Source of the DNA: Advenella mimigardefordensis DPN7
Lineage (GTDB): Bacteria > Pseudomonadota > Gammaproteobacteria > Burkholderiales > Burkholderiaceae_B
Reading direction: 5' to 3'
DNA length: 64,000 nt
Assembly: GCF_000521505.1 (NCBI RefSeq)
Contig: NZ_CP003915.1
Location: 2,852,001 to 2,916,000, forward strand
This document shows, in pieces, positions 43,539 through 52,883 of the stretch (positions within the stretch are counted from its first letter, which is position 1; each line of letters begins with the position of its first letter). The notes beneath the pieces were generated by a model. It had not been told where the DNA came from. It searched no databases and saw only the letters and a program-made list of their open reading frames with translations. The translations under genes and the position numbers were made by a program.

Positions 43539-44510
43539 ATGACAAAAATTCGCCCGCTAACCATCATCGCACTGACCCTTGGCGTGGTTTTCTCGGCAAG
43601 TGCGCAAGCAGCCGACAACTACCCCAATCGCCCTATTCGCATTATCGTCCCGTATACGCCCGGCGCCATCAATGACATTCTTGCCCGGCGCATGGCGCAA
43701 TATCTTGGTGAGGAGCTCAAGCAGACTGTCATCGTGGAAAACAAACCTGGCGGTGGCACCGCGATCGGCACTGAGTTTGTGGCAAGAGCCAATCCCGATG
43801 GCTACACGCTGCTGCAAGCCGCCGCCTCTCATTCAATTCTTCCTTCGCTGATGAAGAAACTCCCGTTTGATCCGCTCAAGAGCTTCGAGTTCATTACACT
43901 GGCGGCAACCTCGTCCTATGTGATGATCGCCACGCCAAAACTGCCGGCAAATAACGTGGCCGAATTTATTGCGCTCGCCAAAAAAGAGCCAGGCAAATAT
44001 GCCTATGCATCTACGGGCAACGGCAGCTCGGCACATTTGATGGGTGAAATGTTCAAGGAACTCACTGGCGCTGACATCATGCATGTCCCGTATAAAGGTC
44101 TGGCTCAGGGACTGAATGATGTGGCCAGCGGACAGGTTCAGGTCACCTTCGGCACCTACCCCGGCTCCATGGCGTATTTGCAGCCCGGCCGCGTCAAAGC
44201 GCTCGCCACCACAGGCAAGCATCGGATGTCTTCGCTGCCTGATGTGCCAACCATCCAGGAAACCGTACCCGGCTATGAGGCCCAGGGCTGGTGGGGGTAT
44301 TTGGCACCGGCAGGAACACCCAAACCTATTGTTCAGAAACTGAACGCCGCCATCAATAACATCATTCGCAGCAAGGCTTTCAGCGATACCTTCACTTCCG
44401 AAGGTGTCGATATGCTTGGCACCAGCGGCGAAGCATTCCGGACACATGTCGAACAGGAAATGCAGATATGGGGGAAATTGATTCAAACCGCTGGCATCCA
44501 GGCTAACTGA
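43539..44510 (+). CDS. Bug-family (TctC-type) periplasmic substrate-binding protein
   Basis: The binding protein of about 323 residues has a signal peptide (LTIIALTLGVVFSASAQA) and the Bug hallmarks YPNRPIRIIVPYTPG, IVENKPGGGTAIGTEFVARANPDGYTLL and MHVPYKGLAQGLNDVASGQVQVTF. GGAG lies seven bases before the ATG at 43539. Partner TctA/TctB membrane subunits are absent, as usual for the expanded Bug families of Alcaligenaceae. Its stop overlaps the next start as TGATG. It captures an organic acid or amide for a transporter encoded elsewhere. Confidence 0.9.
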   Translation: MTKIRPLTIIALTLGVVFSASAQAADNYPNRPIRIIVPYTPGAINDILARRMAQYLGEELKQTVIVENKPGGGTAIGTEFVARANPDGYTLLQAAASHSILPSLMKKLPFDPLKSFEFITLAATSSYVMIATPKLPANNVAEFIALAKKEPGKYAYASTGNGSSAHLMGEMFKELTGADIMHVPYKGLAQGLNDVASGQVQVTFGTYPGSMAYLQPGRVKALATTGKHRMSSLPDVPTIQETVPGYEAQGWWGYLAPAGTPKPIVQKLNAAINNIIRSKAFSDTFTSEGVDMLGTSGEAFRTHVEQEMQIWGKLIQTAGIQAN

Positions 44511-45592
44511 TGAAGCTGGCTGACTGGTCGCTGCGTTTCTACCGGATCCCTTACGTTCACACCGTCCATTGGGCCAATGCGGTCGAAGAAGAAGGTGTGT
44601 ATGCCTTGCTGACATTGCGTAACGAACAGGGCCAGGCCGGATATGCCGAAGGCACCCTCAAAGCCACCTGGTCCGGGGTGTCGCCCGCCATGTTGCAGGC
44701 AGCCTTTGAGGACATTCTGATACCGCAGTTGACCGATACCGATCTGAGTGAAGATCAGGCAGTCGCCCGTGCGCTTGCACCTATCCCCGAAAATCGGCTG
44801 GGCAAGGGCATGATCGAGACGGCAGCCCGATTGTTGTGTGCGGCCGACCGGCAGCAGCCATACTGGCGCTATGCACAGGGACAGAACACAGTTGAAGTTG
44901 CCTGGACATTGACCCGACAATCACCGGCAAAAATGGTGGCGCAAGCGCTGGAACAATACGAACAACACGGCATCCACAGTTTTAAAGTCAAGGGAGGACA
45001 AGGTATTGAGACCGACCTTGCTGTGCTTCGTGCCCTGCATGACGCGCTGCCCGTCCACTGCCGGTATATAGTAGACGCCAACAGTCATTACACACCCGCA
45101 GAAACACCGCACTATCTGGAGCGATTGGCCAATTGCGGCGTTGAATATGCCGAGGATCCCTGCCCGCTGGAATCGCTCTCAATGTTTGAATCCCTGCAGC
45201 GCGAGTCGCCTTTGCCGATTCTGATTGATCGCGCCTGCACCACTGAACAGGACGCGGACCGCTTTTTACAAGCGGGTGCTTTGGCGCTTAGCACTAAACC
45301 GGGACGCATCGGCATGGGCGAAGCCTATCGCATCCGCCAGCTGACTGCTCAACATGGCGCAACAACCACAGTTGGCATATATGCAGAAAGCGCGCTTGGC
45401 ACCCTGATCAATCTGCAGTGGGCTGCCAGCTGCCCGGACGAACTCAATGCTTTCCCCGCCGAACAAACTTTCTATCTTGGCCTCATGGCCAGTCCGCTCA
45501 GGAAAGCACTCGTGCTTAAAGACGGGGCGATTCATCTTCCGGATGAACCGTTGAATGAGAGTGCGCTGCAACTGGATAGCTTATCGTTTTAA
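44510..45592 (+). CDS. Enolase-superfamily enzyme (mandelate racemase / muconate lactonising subgroup)
   Basis: The 360-residue protein has an N-terminal capping domain and a barrel. The catalytic Lys motif is FKVKGG, the metal ligands are in VDANSHY, YAEDPCP and LIDRA, and the second Lys is in STKPGRIG. The Lys-x-Lys motif with a second Lys places it near muconate cycloisomerase or dipeptide-epimerase groups rather than sugar-acid dehydratases. It is translationally coupled to the Bug protein, suggesting both handle the same acid. Confidence 0.82.
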   Translation: MKLADWSLRFYRIPYVHTVHWANAVEEEGVYALLTLRNEQGQAGYAEGTLKATWSGVSPAMLQAAFEDILIPQLTDTDLSEDQAVARALAPIPENRLGKGMIETAARLLCAADRQQPYWRYAQGQNTVEVAWTLTRQSPAKMVAQALEQYEQHGIHSFKVKGGQGIETDLAVLRALHDALPVHCRYIVDANSHYTPAETPHYLERLANCGVEYAEDPCPLESLSMFESLQRESPLPILIDRACTTEQDADRFLQAGALALSTKPGRIGMGEAYRIRQLTAQHGATTTVGIYAESALGTLINLQWAASCPDELNAFPAEQTFYLGLMASPLRKALVLKDGAIHLPDEPLNESALQLDSLSF

Positions 45593-45687
45593 CTGCGACA
45601 GCAAATAAAAAATTGCACACGTGAGCGAGTCTTTTCGATCCAGCGTAAATCAATGCGCAAATGGGGCAGCAAGCTGCCGGGATGAAC

Positions 45688-46494
45688 TTAACCCTTTAGC
45701 ATCCATTCGTGCTCGGGATCATTATAAAAATGCCAAACTCGTTTTGGACCCGCCATCACATTCAAATAATACGACGTATAACCATGCGGCACCACAACAG
45801 GGTGATAACCCTTTGGAACCTTAACTACATCATGATTCTCAACACAGATTGCCTCATCGATATCACGGTTGTCTGTATATACCCGCTGGAACGCAAACCC
45901 CTGAGGAGGATTCAGTCTATGGTAATAGGTTTCTTCCAATGCGCTTTCCTGCGGAATGGCATCACGGTCATGTTTATGCGGAGGATAGCTTGACGAGTTT
46001 CCTGATGGCGTTATAACTTCAACAACCAAAAGACTGTGTGCCGGTTCGGTTTCAGGCAAGATATCGCATACATATCGTGTATTGCTTGCCTGTCCGCGAC
46101 TGGATCGTTTCATGCTTTCCGGGCGAATCAGACGTGACTGATATTGCCCATTGTTTCCCGGGCCAATAGCAACACCGAGTTCACACCCCTTCTGCGCAAT
46201 TACCTTAACGTCTGAATATGGAGCAATGTATGCCGCATAAGGAGATTTATCCTCAAAAACTGACGTTCGATCACCCAAATCGTCCCAATGATAAGTACCG
46301 TTCGGTCCTGTTATCTGTAGTGATGCCTTACCACTGAGAATGACCAGACAAAGTTCATTGGCTTCGCTATGAAATTCCATGGTTTTCTGTTCATCGAACC
46401 GATACGCCTGAAAACCAACATAGTTCAAACCGCCGGCTCCTTTTGGTACATCAGCCACCAAGGTATTGGCGGTTGCTTTCACTTTCAATGACAT
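45688..46494 (-). CDS. iolB: 5-deoxy-glucuronate isomerase
   Basis: The 268-residue double-cupin enzyme of myo-inositol catabolism converts 5-deoxy-glucuronate to 2-deoxy-5-keto-gluconate. Metal-site His residues lie in SYPPHKHDRDAIPQESALEETYYHRLNP, and the end carries GYTSYYLNVMAGPKRVWHFYNDPEHEWM. Its start overlaps the iolC stop by ten bases, so the two are one operon. The other inositol genes (iolG, iolE, iolD, iolA) are not in the window. Confidence 0.92.
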   Translation of the reverse strand: MSLKVKATANTLVADVPKGAGGLNYVGFQAYRFDEQKTMEFHSEANELCLVILSGKASLQITGPNGTYHWDDLGDRTSVFEDKSPYAAYIAPYSDVKVIAQKGCELGVAIGPGNNGQYQSRLIRPESMKRSSRGQASNTRYVCDILPETEPAHSLLVVEVITPSGNSSSYPPHKHDRDAIPQESALEETYYHRLNPPQGFAFQRVYTDNRDIDEAICVENHDVVKVPKGYHPVVVPHGYTSYYLNVMAGPKRVWHFYNDPEHEWMLKG

Positions 46495-48455
46495 TTACGT
46501 TCTCCTTCTTGCCCTGATCTGGCAGCAAGCCAGGCATCAAATAGAAATTCGAAATTTTTACGTACAAGAACTTTTAACTGTTCATCAGTAATTGTTTTTT
46601 CCAACCAGGCTTTACTTGGCTCATGAAAAATTGATCGTCCCACGGTGAACCCCTTGCACAAAGGCCACTGGGCAGCTATCTCAAAACTTTTCGCAATTGA
46701 TTGCAGCGGAGCAGCCAACCCGAGCAGAACAACGCCCTTGCAATAGGGATCGTTCCTATTGACCAGCTCGTTTAGCGCTTGCCAGCCATCCGAAGACAGG
46801 GCTTCAATCTTCCACCAATCGGGTGAAACACCGATTTCATACAAACGTGCGATGGCACGAATAATTTGCTCGTCACGGCTTTTCGTGTCATCTTGTGGCG
46901 GAATAATTTCCAACAGTAAGTCATGACCACTGATTTGTGTAGCGTGATAAAGCGACATCATCTGTGCCTCTTGCTCATCTCTCACCGGTGCAGGCTGATC
47001 TACATCGTAATAAACCAGGCATTTTGCGATATGCTCGTTTGGCCAGTGGCTCAGATTCGAGCCTACGCTACGACCGTACTCGAACTCGATCGGCATAGAT
47101 CCCGGCAACTCGACTGGCCGACCGATCCACCACCCGCGACCAGTTGCCTCATTCAGTGCGTCCTGCCCCAATCGCTCGTCGGCCAGAATACCAATTGCAT
47201 CATTTTCCCCAAAACAGTGGCGGTACTTTTGCTCGGACGCTTTAACTGCCTCAACAAACAGCGATTTCAATTCTGATATTTTTTCCAACCCTACGTCTAC
47301 CTGTTCGGCCAAATCGATCAGCTGGCTACGATGATCAAACGCGAAAACAAAAATATTCTCCAATTCCCGCCGCTTGCGGGAGACGCGATGCAATCTATGC
47401 AGCAACGCGTCCTTTTCCAGATTCGCCCGGTTGTTGTCCCGAGAAAAGAAGTATTCCAGTTCAGTAGGGGTTGGCATCGCCGGCGCACAACCGTGTCTGG
47501 ATACAACGAGTGCGCCACACGCATTAGCCAGGCGACAGGATTGTTCCCAGTCGCGGCCGTCAATCCACCCCTTGAGCAAGCCAGACATGAAAGCATCGCC
47601 CGCCCCCAATACATTAAAGACTTGCACTTTGAACGTTGGATAAACAGGTGGTAGCAAATCCGGAATGTTATGCTCAAAGACATTACATCCATCAGCACCG
47701 CGTTTTAGCACAATCGTTGCCGCAGTCACATTGCGAATGGCCTTAAGTGCATCAACAATATTCGAAGTACCACCAGCAATCTGAATTTCTTCTTCGGTAC
47801 CAACAATCAAGTCAAAATTACCCAGCACTTGCTGCAACCGCGCAGATACCGCTACACTTGCGATATACCTCGTCTCACCATCGGCTTGCCCGGTCAACCC
47901 CCACAACACAGGACGGTAATCAATATCAAGCACCGTTTTGACATCATGCTTTCGAGCATACTGTAGCGCACGCAGGCTGGTACGCAAGACATCTGGATTA
48001 GATAAATGCGTTCCGGTAATAAGCAAGGATTTGGAAGACGCAATGTAGCTTTCCGAAAAATCGTCTTCTGACACGGCCATATCTGCACAGTTTTCCCGAT
48101 AGAAAACCAATGGGAAGGTGTCTCTGTCTTTAATGCCCAGCAATACCAATGCAGTCAAACGGTGTGGATCAACAGCTACGTGGCTGACGTCGCAACCTTC
48201 ATTGCTCAGCGTTTGCGTCAGGAAGCGACCCATATGGTCGTCCCCCACTCTGGTCAGCATGGACGACTTCAAGCCCAAACGGGCCGTTCCAAATGCGATG
48301 TTGCCTGATGAGCCGCCAAGGTACTTGGAAAATGAATGCACATCTTCAAGCCTGGCACCGACCTGTTCCGCATATAAGTCTACGGCTAATCGACCCAGAC
48401 AAATTACGTCAAGAGCTCTATTTTCCTGAAAACGAGGGTATTGATTGACTGTCAT
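46485..48455 (-). CDS. iolC: 5-dehydro-2-deoxygluconokinase with C-terminal DUF2090 aldolase-like domain
   Basis: The 656-residue fusion has residues about 15-340 as a PfkB carbohydrate kinase (LGGSSGNIAFGTARLGLKSSMLTRVGDDHMGRFLTQTL, and the ATP/anion-hole signature FNVLGAGDAFMSGLLKG). Residues about 345-650 are the DUF2090 domain (FVFAFDHRSQLIDLA... LLEIIPPQD), related to the class I/II aldolase acting on the kinase product. The fusion is the usual proteobacterial iolC form. A divergent RpiR gene lies about 130 bases away and presumably represses it. Confidence 0.93.
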   Translation of the reverse strand: MTVNQYPRFQENRALDVICLGRLAVDLYAEQVGARLEDVHSFSKYLGGSSGNIAFGTARLGLKSSMLTRVGDDHMGRFLTQTLSNEGCDVSHVAVDPHRLTALVLLGIKDRDTFPLVFYRENCADMAVSEDDFSESYIASSKSLLITGTHLSNPDVLRTSLRALQYARKHDVKTVLDIDYRPVLWGLTGQADGETRYIASVAVSARLQQVLGNFDLIVGTEEEIQIAGGTSNIVDALKAIRNVTAATIVLKRGADGCNVFEHNIPDLLPPVYPTFKVQVFNVLGAGDAFMSGLLKGWIDGRDWEQSCRLANACGALVVSRHGCAPAMPTPTELEYFFSRDNNRANLEKDALLHRLHRVSRKRRELENIFVFAFDHRSQLIDLAEQVDVGLEKISELKSLFVEAVKASEQKYRHCFGENDAIGILADERLGQDALNEATGRGWWIGRPVELPGSMPIEFEYGRSVGSNLSHWPNEHIAKCLVYYDVDQPAPVRDEQEAQMMSLYHATQISGHDLLLEIIPPQDDTKSRDEQIIRAIARLYEIGVSPDWWKIEALSSDGWQALNELVNRNDPYCKGVVLLGLAAPLQSIAKSFEIAAQWPLCKGFTVGRSIFHEPSKAWLEKTITDEQLKVLVRKNFEFLFDAWLAARSGQEGERKCH

Positions 48456-48587
48456 TATTCTTTAAACCTGCCAATAGATGCTGAAACGCCACTATAGCGA
48501 TACCAAACAGAAAAAGCAATAATATTTCTAATATTTAAATATATAGAATTCTTATTCTATTTGTATTACACTGCAGCCAATCACACA
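48456..48587. promoter_or_regulatory. iolC / RpiR divergent promoter with dyad
   Basis: ATAGAAT-TCTT-ATTCTAT (48543-48560) is a perfect 7-base inverted repeat, 28 bases before the RpiR ATG in a very AT-rich region. It is a good candidate for RpiR-type (IolR) binding. Confidence 0.5.
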
Positions 48588-49430
48588 ATGCAAAAAAAGC
48601 CAATGACAGCAGAGAATTTTTTAAACACGCTGGCCAATCAGTACAGCGATTTGCCGAAGCAACTCAAGGTAATTGCAACCTTTGTAGAAAGCCATCAGGA
48701 TGAAATTCCCGTATTGCGAGTACAAGACATTGCGCAGGCCTGCTCGGTGCAATCATCAGCTGTTGTGCGTTTTGCCCAGCGTTTTGGCTTCAAGGGCTAT
48801 AGCGAAATGCAGGCGGTTTTTACCGACCAGTTGCTCACCGTTATACCCAAGCATCAACAATACCGCGACCGCGTCCGCCAGGAACTTTCCGGTGATAACA
48901 CCCATGACTCCCTGACCTTGACCGACAAACTCGTCTCCAACGGAATAAAAAGCCTTGAGGACCTGCAGAGCAGCCTGGATCAGGCTCTATTGGACAACGC
49001 TGCGACAGCACTGGCTCAAGCACGAAAAATCTATATTGCAGGCATGGGCAGATCGCTGCCCATTGCATCCTATCTGGTCTACGCATTACAAAATCTTGAA
49101 CGCGAAGTTGTTTTTCTCAACGGGCTTGGTGGCGTACCCGAACAATATATGCGGACGATGAATAGCGAGGACGTATTGCTTGCAATCAGTTTTGCCCCCT
49201 ACGCCGAGCAAACCCAGACTTGCCTTCGTCACGCAAAAGAATCCGGAGCGTCAATAGTACTTATCAGCGATGCTGCCCTATCGCCCATCAGCCACTTCAC
49301 TCATCTTCTGCTGTGTAGTACGGATATTCAGACACTATCTTTCAGAACCCTGACAGCAACAATGTGTTTGGCTCAAATACTCTTTTTATCGCTTGCCTAC
49401 AAATTGGAAACAACACAGCAAGACAAATAA
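48588..49430 (+). CDS. RpiR-family transcriptional regulator
   Basis: The protein of about 280 residues has an N-terminal HTH_6 domain (IPVLRVQDIAQACSVQSSAVVRFAQRFGFKGYSEMQAVF) and a C-terminal SIS sugar-phosphate domain (KIYIAGMGRSLPIASYLVYAL, LLAISFAPYAEQT). It probably senses an inositol-pathway phosphate and represses iolCB, as IolR of the RpiR type does in other proteobacteria. The start could be this ATG or the one at 48603. A Bug-family binding protein follows 50 bases later. Confidence 0.9.
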   Translation: MQKKPMTAENFLNTLANQYSDLPKQLKVIATFVESHQDEIPVLRVQDIAQACSVQSSAVVRFAQRFGFKGYSEMQAVFTDQLLTVIPKHQQYRDRVRQELSGDNTHDSLTLTDKLVSNGIKSLEDLQSSLDQALLDNAATALAQARKIYIAGMGRSLPIASYLVYALQNLEREVVFLNGLGGVPEQYMRTMNSEDVLLAISFAPYAEQTQTCLRHAKESGASIVLISDAALSPISHFTHLLLCSTDIQTLSFRTLTATMCLAQILFLSLAYKLETTQQDK

Positions 49431-49480
49431 TCATGCCGTTATAAAAACGCAATTACTACGTTATAAAAAAGGAGATCAAA

Positions 49481-50458
49481 ATGAAAAAAGTCCAATTTAT
49501 CAGATCAGTCGTCGTTGGCTTTACGTTGCTATTTTCTGCCAATTCGCAAGCCGAGACCTTTCCGGATAAACCAATTCGCTGGATCGTACCATACAGCGCA
49601 GGCGGTACAACAGATGTCATGGCACGGCATCTGGCAACTGAAATGGGAAAAACGCTGAAACAGACGATTGTGATTGAAAATAAACCAGGTGCAGCAAGCA
49701 TTATTGGCGCCACAGCCATTGCTCGTGCAACACCAGATGGCTATACGATCGGTACGGTTGATTCGGGAACACTGGCCTTCAATCCGGCTTTGTATAAATC
49801 GCTCACCTATGATGCCATGAAAGACTTCTCTTTCATCGGAGGCCTCGGAAAAATGCCTATTGTACTGGCAGTAAACAATGCTTTTCCAGCGGACAACCTG
49901 GCGCAATTCGTAGACTTGGTAAAAAAAGAACCTGGCAAAATCACCTCTGCCTCGTCGGGGCATGGCTCACCCTTGCATATGGCCATTGAACTATTCAACC
50001 ACAAGCAGAAACTGAATCTATTGCATGTGCCATACAAAGGTTCAGCACCAGCTGTGCAGGATCTTATGAGCGGTCAGATCAATTCAATGTTCGTTGATTT
50101 GCCGCCCTCTATTTCCGTGATTCGCGCAAAGAAAATTAAAGTGCTTGCCGTTGCAACGCCAGAGCGCATGGCTATCTTACCCGACGTACCCACTTTTGAT
50201 GAAGCCGGTGTCAAAGGATTCGAAGCCTATGCCTGGCAAAGCCTGGTCGGCCCCAAAGGCATGCCGAAGGAAAGGCTGGCTATGTTGAACAAAGCGCTCA
50301 ATGACGCATTAACATCTGACACCATTCGACAAAAATTCTCTGAAATTGGAATTCAGCCGATGCCAATGCAACCGGGACAATTGGAACACTTTGCAGGATC
50401 TGAGCATGAGACTTGGGGTAACCTTATTCGTGAGGCAGACATTAAACTCGCAAATTAA
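49481..50458 (+). CDS. Bug-family (TctC-type) periplasmic substrate-binding protein
   Basis: The 325-residue protein has a signal peptide (VVVGFTLLFSANSQA) and the Bug motifs FPDKPIRWIVPYSAGGTTDVMARHLA, IENKPGAASIIGATAIARATPDGYTI and LLHVPYKGSAPAVQDLMSGQINSMFV. AAGGAG lies eight bases before the ATG. It is probably cotranscribed with the RpiR gene and may bind an inositol-derived acid; that is inference. A hairpin terminator follows. Confidence 0.9.
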   Translation: MKKVQFIRSVVVGFTLLFSANSQAETFPDKPIRWIVPYSAGGTTDVMARHLATEMGKTLKQTIVIENKPGAASIIGATAIARATPDGYTIGTVDSGTLAFNPALYKSLTYDAMKDFSFIGGLGKMPIVLAVNNAFPADNLAQFVDLVKKEPGKITSASSGHGSPLHMAIELFNHKQKLNLLHVPYKGSAPAVQDLMSGQINSMFVDLPPSISVIRAKKIKVLAVATPERMAILPDVPTFDEAGVKGFEAYAWQSLVGPKGMPKERLAMLNKALNDALTSDTIRQKFSEIGIQPMPMQPGQLEHFAGSEHETWGNLIREADIKLAN

Positions 50459-50493
50459 ATACTCGCGCTAACTTTGAATCAGTTTAAGCCCAG

Positions 50494-50523
50494 AACCGCG
50501 GCTGATGTTTTCCGCGGTTTTCT
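50494..50523 (+). terminator. Terminator after the Bug gene
   Basis: AACCGCGG (50494-50501) and CCGCGGTT (50512-50519) form an eight-pair GC-rich stem with a ten-base loop and a TTT end, about 35 bases after the stop. Confidence 0.65.
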
Positions 50524-50613
50524 GCACGAGTGATAAATACTTTTCCAATATCCACGCATACCGCGTAGCGCATCAGGTGAGGACTGCTTTTATCCTCAAG
50601 CAGATCAGCTCAA

Positions 50614-50855
50614 TCACTTGTCTTCTTCCAGCATGGACTGTATCTTTTTGCTCGCTCGCAGCTCCAGCATCGCTTCTCCGTATGCCTGCTGCAATTGTTT
50701 GAGCTGACGCTCATAGTGATCCTTGAGATCCAAAGGATTCACTCTCAGCGCATTGTCCATCCCGAGTTTCCCCTCATCTACCCGGTTCTCCACCTCGGAC
50801 GGTGACAAACCATAAGTGCGACTGGCTTCTGAAAGCCATCATTTTTCCTTGAATA
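50614..50855 (-). pseudogene. Truncated copy of an IS3-OrfA-like gene
   Basis: The last 230 bases match the intact copy at 51556-51790 in the same orientation with about ten differences (50603-50834), ending MLELRASKKIQSMLEEDK. The 5' part, including the helix-turn-helix start, decays after the GCGACTGGCTTCTGAAA stretch, with weaker similarity to about 50855. No ATG with a ribosome-binding site opens it. It is a broken duplicate. Confidence 0.7.
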
Positions 50856-50986
50856 CCGGCCGGACTGCCTCCCTGCCGATAAAAAATTACAGCTGTGAGC
50901 ATCGTTTACTACGTTGCTGGCCATAGCCCATTCAACTATGGTGGTCAACACGCCGCCCTTTCAGTAGCGTCGCATTCAGCGAGCAG

Positions 50987-51397
50987 CTAACTCTTTCGAC
51001 TTTTGCGCGCGCGCCTTTCTGCGTGGGTTTTTTGCAGCATCATCTGCGAGTGCTTGGCCTGACGCTCGCATTTTTCATGCAGTGCTTCCAGCTCTTTATC
51101 TGTCATTGTTTCAATACCCATGAACTGGTCTTCTGCGTCCGATGATCGAATAAGTTCATCCAGCTTGGTCTGCAGCGCGGCACTGTCCCGATTCTGTGTA
51201 TTCTGTATAAGAAACACCATCAAAAACGTAATGATGGTTGTTCCGGTATTGATCACGAGTTGCCAGGTTTCTGAAAACCCAAAGAAGGGACCTGAAATGG
51301 CCCAAAGCAGAACCGCCGCGACGCAAAGAATGAAGGTGATAGGACTGCCGGTTGCATGGGCAATAACGGTCGCGAATCTTGCAAATAATTGATCCAT
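50987..51397 (-). CDS. Low-affinity iron permease-like membrane protein
   Basis: The 136-residue protein has two hydrophobic helices (FILCVAAVLLWAISGPFFGF and LVINTGTTIITFLMVFLIQNTQNRDSAALQTKLDELI), which match the Fet4-like permease domain (PF04120-type), and a charged cytoplasmic tail ending RRARKSRKS. The ATG at 51397 has GGA eight bases upstream. Bacterial members are short single-domain proteins of unproven transport role. It lies between two direct copies of an OrfA-like gene. Confidence 0.78.
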   Translation of the reverse strand: MDQLFARFATVIAHATGSPITFILCVAAVLLWAISGPFFGFSETWQLVINTGTTIITFLMVFLIQNTQNRDSAALQTKLDELIRSSDAEDQFMGIETMTDKELEALHEKCERQAKHSQMMLQKTHAERRARKSRKS

Positions 51398-51566
51398 AGC
51401 GATGTCCAAATAGTTCAGGTAAAATTTAATTGACTAAATTATGATTGGCTCGCCTGCTATCTGGCAGTGTCGCATGCCAACACCGCTATTTTACTCGCTA
51501 TGCATATTCTCGCCCGACTCAGGCGTGATAAAATCAGGCTTCTGTTACCGGACGTGATCAGCTCAA

Positions 51567-51881
51567 TCACTTGTCTTCTTCGTCCAGCATGGACTGTATC
51601 TTTTTGCTCGCTCGCAGCTCCAGCATCGCTTCTCCGTATGCCTGCTGCAATTGTTTGAGCTGACGCTCATAGTGATCCTTGAGATCCAAAGGATTCACTC
51701 TCAGCGCATTTTCCATCCCGCGTTTGCCCTCGTCTACCCAGTTCTCCACCTCGGACGGTGGCAAACCATAAGTGCGACTGGCTTCTGAAACCGTCGTTTT
51801 GCCCTGGATAAGGTCCAGCACCAATGCGCTTTTACGCTTGGCTGTCCAGCGTTTGATTTCATCTTCCATGATCATACTCAT
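51567..51881 (-). CDS. IS3-OrfA-like helix-turn-helix protein (DUF1153-type)
   Basis: The 104-residue protein begins MSMIMEDEIKRWTAKRKSA, continues with the helix-turn-helix GKTTVSEASRTYGLPPSEVENWV and a coiled C-terminus (DHYERQLKQLQQAYGEAMLELRASKK). This is the form of OrfA of some IS3-family elements, but no OrfB follows on either copy and no insertion-sequence ends were recognised. It is either an orphan OrfA or a domesticated regulator. A second, truncated copy lies about 950 bases away. Confidence 0.65.
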   Translation of the reverse strand: MSMIMEDEIKRWTAKRKSALVLDLIQGKTTVSEASRTYGLPPSEVENWVDEGKRGMENALRVNPLDLKDHYERQLKQLQQAYGEAMLELRASKKIQSMLDEEDK

Positions 51882-52142
51882 TTGTGATTTTGATTGTTAT
51901 CACATGAGCAGTTTTTCACCGGAGCATTACATGCAATGGTAACTGCCCCCAGAATTTCAACTACTTTTCCCGAATGGCCGATTACAGGGCGCCGTCATCT
52001 GCCGTTCTGTTTGGCAGCGACGCCCTGATTGATTCCCTGGATGCCTTAACTGCACGTTAACGCTTCCTTGCCTTGGAATACCGAACATATTTCGGCCTCA
52101 CTAACAGTTGATCCGACATTGATCGAGTCCAGACTGGCATGA
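51882..52142. other. Gap between OrfA-like gene and secreted-protein cluster
   Basis: About 260 bases. TGTGAT (51883-51888) and ATCACA (51899-51904) form a small dyad right at the OrfA-like start and could be an operator or an insertion-sequence end. No gene is visible. Confidence 0.3.
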
Positions 52143-52802
52143 TCAGTTCGAACCGTAAAAGGCGCGAAGATCCTGCGTACTTTGGGGCTGCAGCGCTGGT
52201 CGGTCTGCATAGACTTGCGAACTGCTAACCGGTGTCGCTGCAACGACGCGACTGGCATTGCCCTGACTTTGCCTGTTGTTGATCCTGGCAGGAGCAGCAG
52301 CCACTGGCCGTTCCGGCAAACCTTTTGCGGTTGCATAGTTTGGACACGTTCTACCGGTAGCCTCATAGGCTTTGCGATTGACGTCTTCTCCGAAGCAGAA
52401 GAAACGCATATCCGCTACGTCTTTATATCCAAGCTTGTAGGCAATACTGGTATCTTCACGCGCATTACACGCATCCGATTCACCCGCCAGCGATCCACCT
52501 ATACCGAAGCCGGTAGCGCCAATACCAAATGTGCTTGACTGGCCGCAGTTGTTCACGCCCCCAAACATGCTGGGCGGCGCATAGACATTGGGGGTTGTGT
52601 GAATCGTCTGGGTGCGCCTTTGCTCAGAACCACCGAAGGTTAGATCAACCACCGCTGCCGCACCGGAATCCGCAGACTGATTGGAGCTGGCGTTTGAGCC
52701 ACTATTGGCGTTTGAATTAGAACCAGAGATAGCACCGGCCGATTGGGCAAACACCTGAGGTGACAGCAGCAACCCAAGCGTAAGGACAAGTATCATTTTC
52801 AT
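52143..52802 (-). CDS. Secreted Ser/Gly/Asn-rich hypothetical protein
   Basis: The 219-residue protein has a clear signal peptide (MKMILVLTLGLLLSPQVFAQ). A low-complexity segment of Ser, Asn, Gly and Ala (AGAISGSNSNANSGSNASSN) follows, then a region with five Cys (NNCGQSS, DACNA, RFFCFGED, RTCPNYATAKG), suggesting disulphides, and a Gln/Ser-rich tail. AAGGGA precedes the ATG at 52802. The family is not recognised. It lies upstream of nothing else on this strand and follows two paralogous small secreted proteins encoded in the same direction. Confidence 0.7.
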   Translation of the reverse strand: MKMILVLTLGLLLSPQVFAQSAGAISGSNSNANSGSNASSNQSADSGAAAVVDLTFGGSEQRRTQTIHTTPNVYAPPSMFGGVNNCGQSSTFGIGATGFGIGGSLAGESDACNAREDTSIAYKLGYKDVADMRFFCFGEDVNRKAYEATGRTCPNYATAKGLPERPVAAAPARINNRQSQGNASRVVAATPVSSSQVYADRPALQPQSTQDLRAFYGSN

Positions 52803-52883
52803 GGTAATTCCCTTAAGGAGAGAGCATGCTCTCTCCAAGAAGATGGTTTCGTTTATCAAGTGCTAATGCAATTTGCACTCGCC

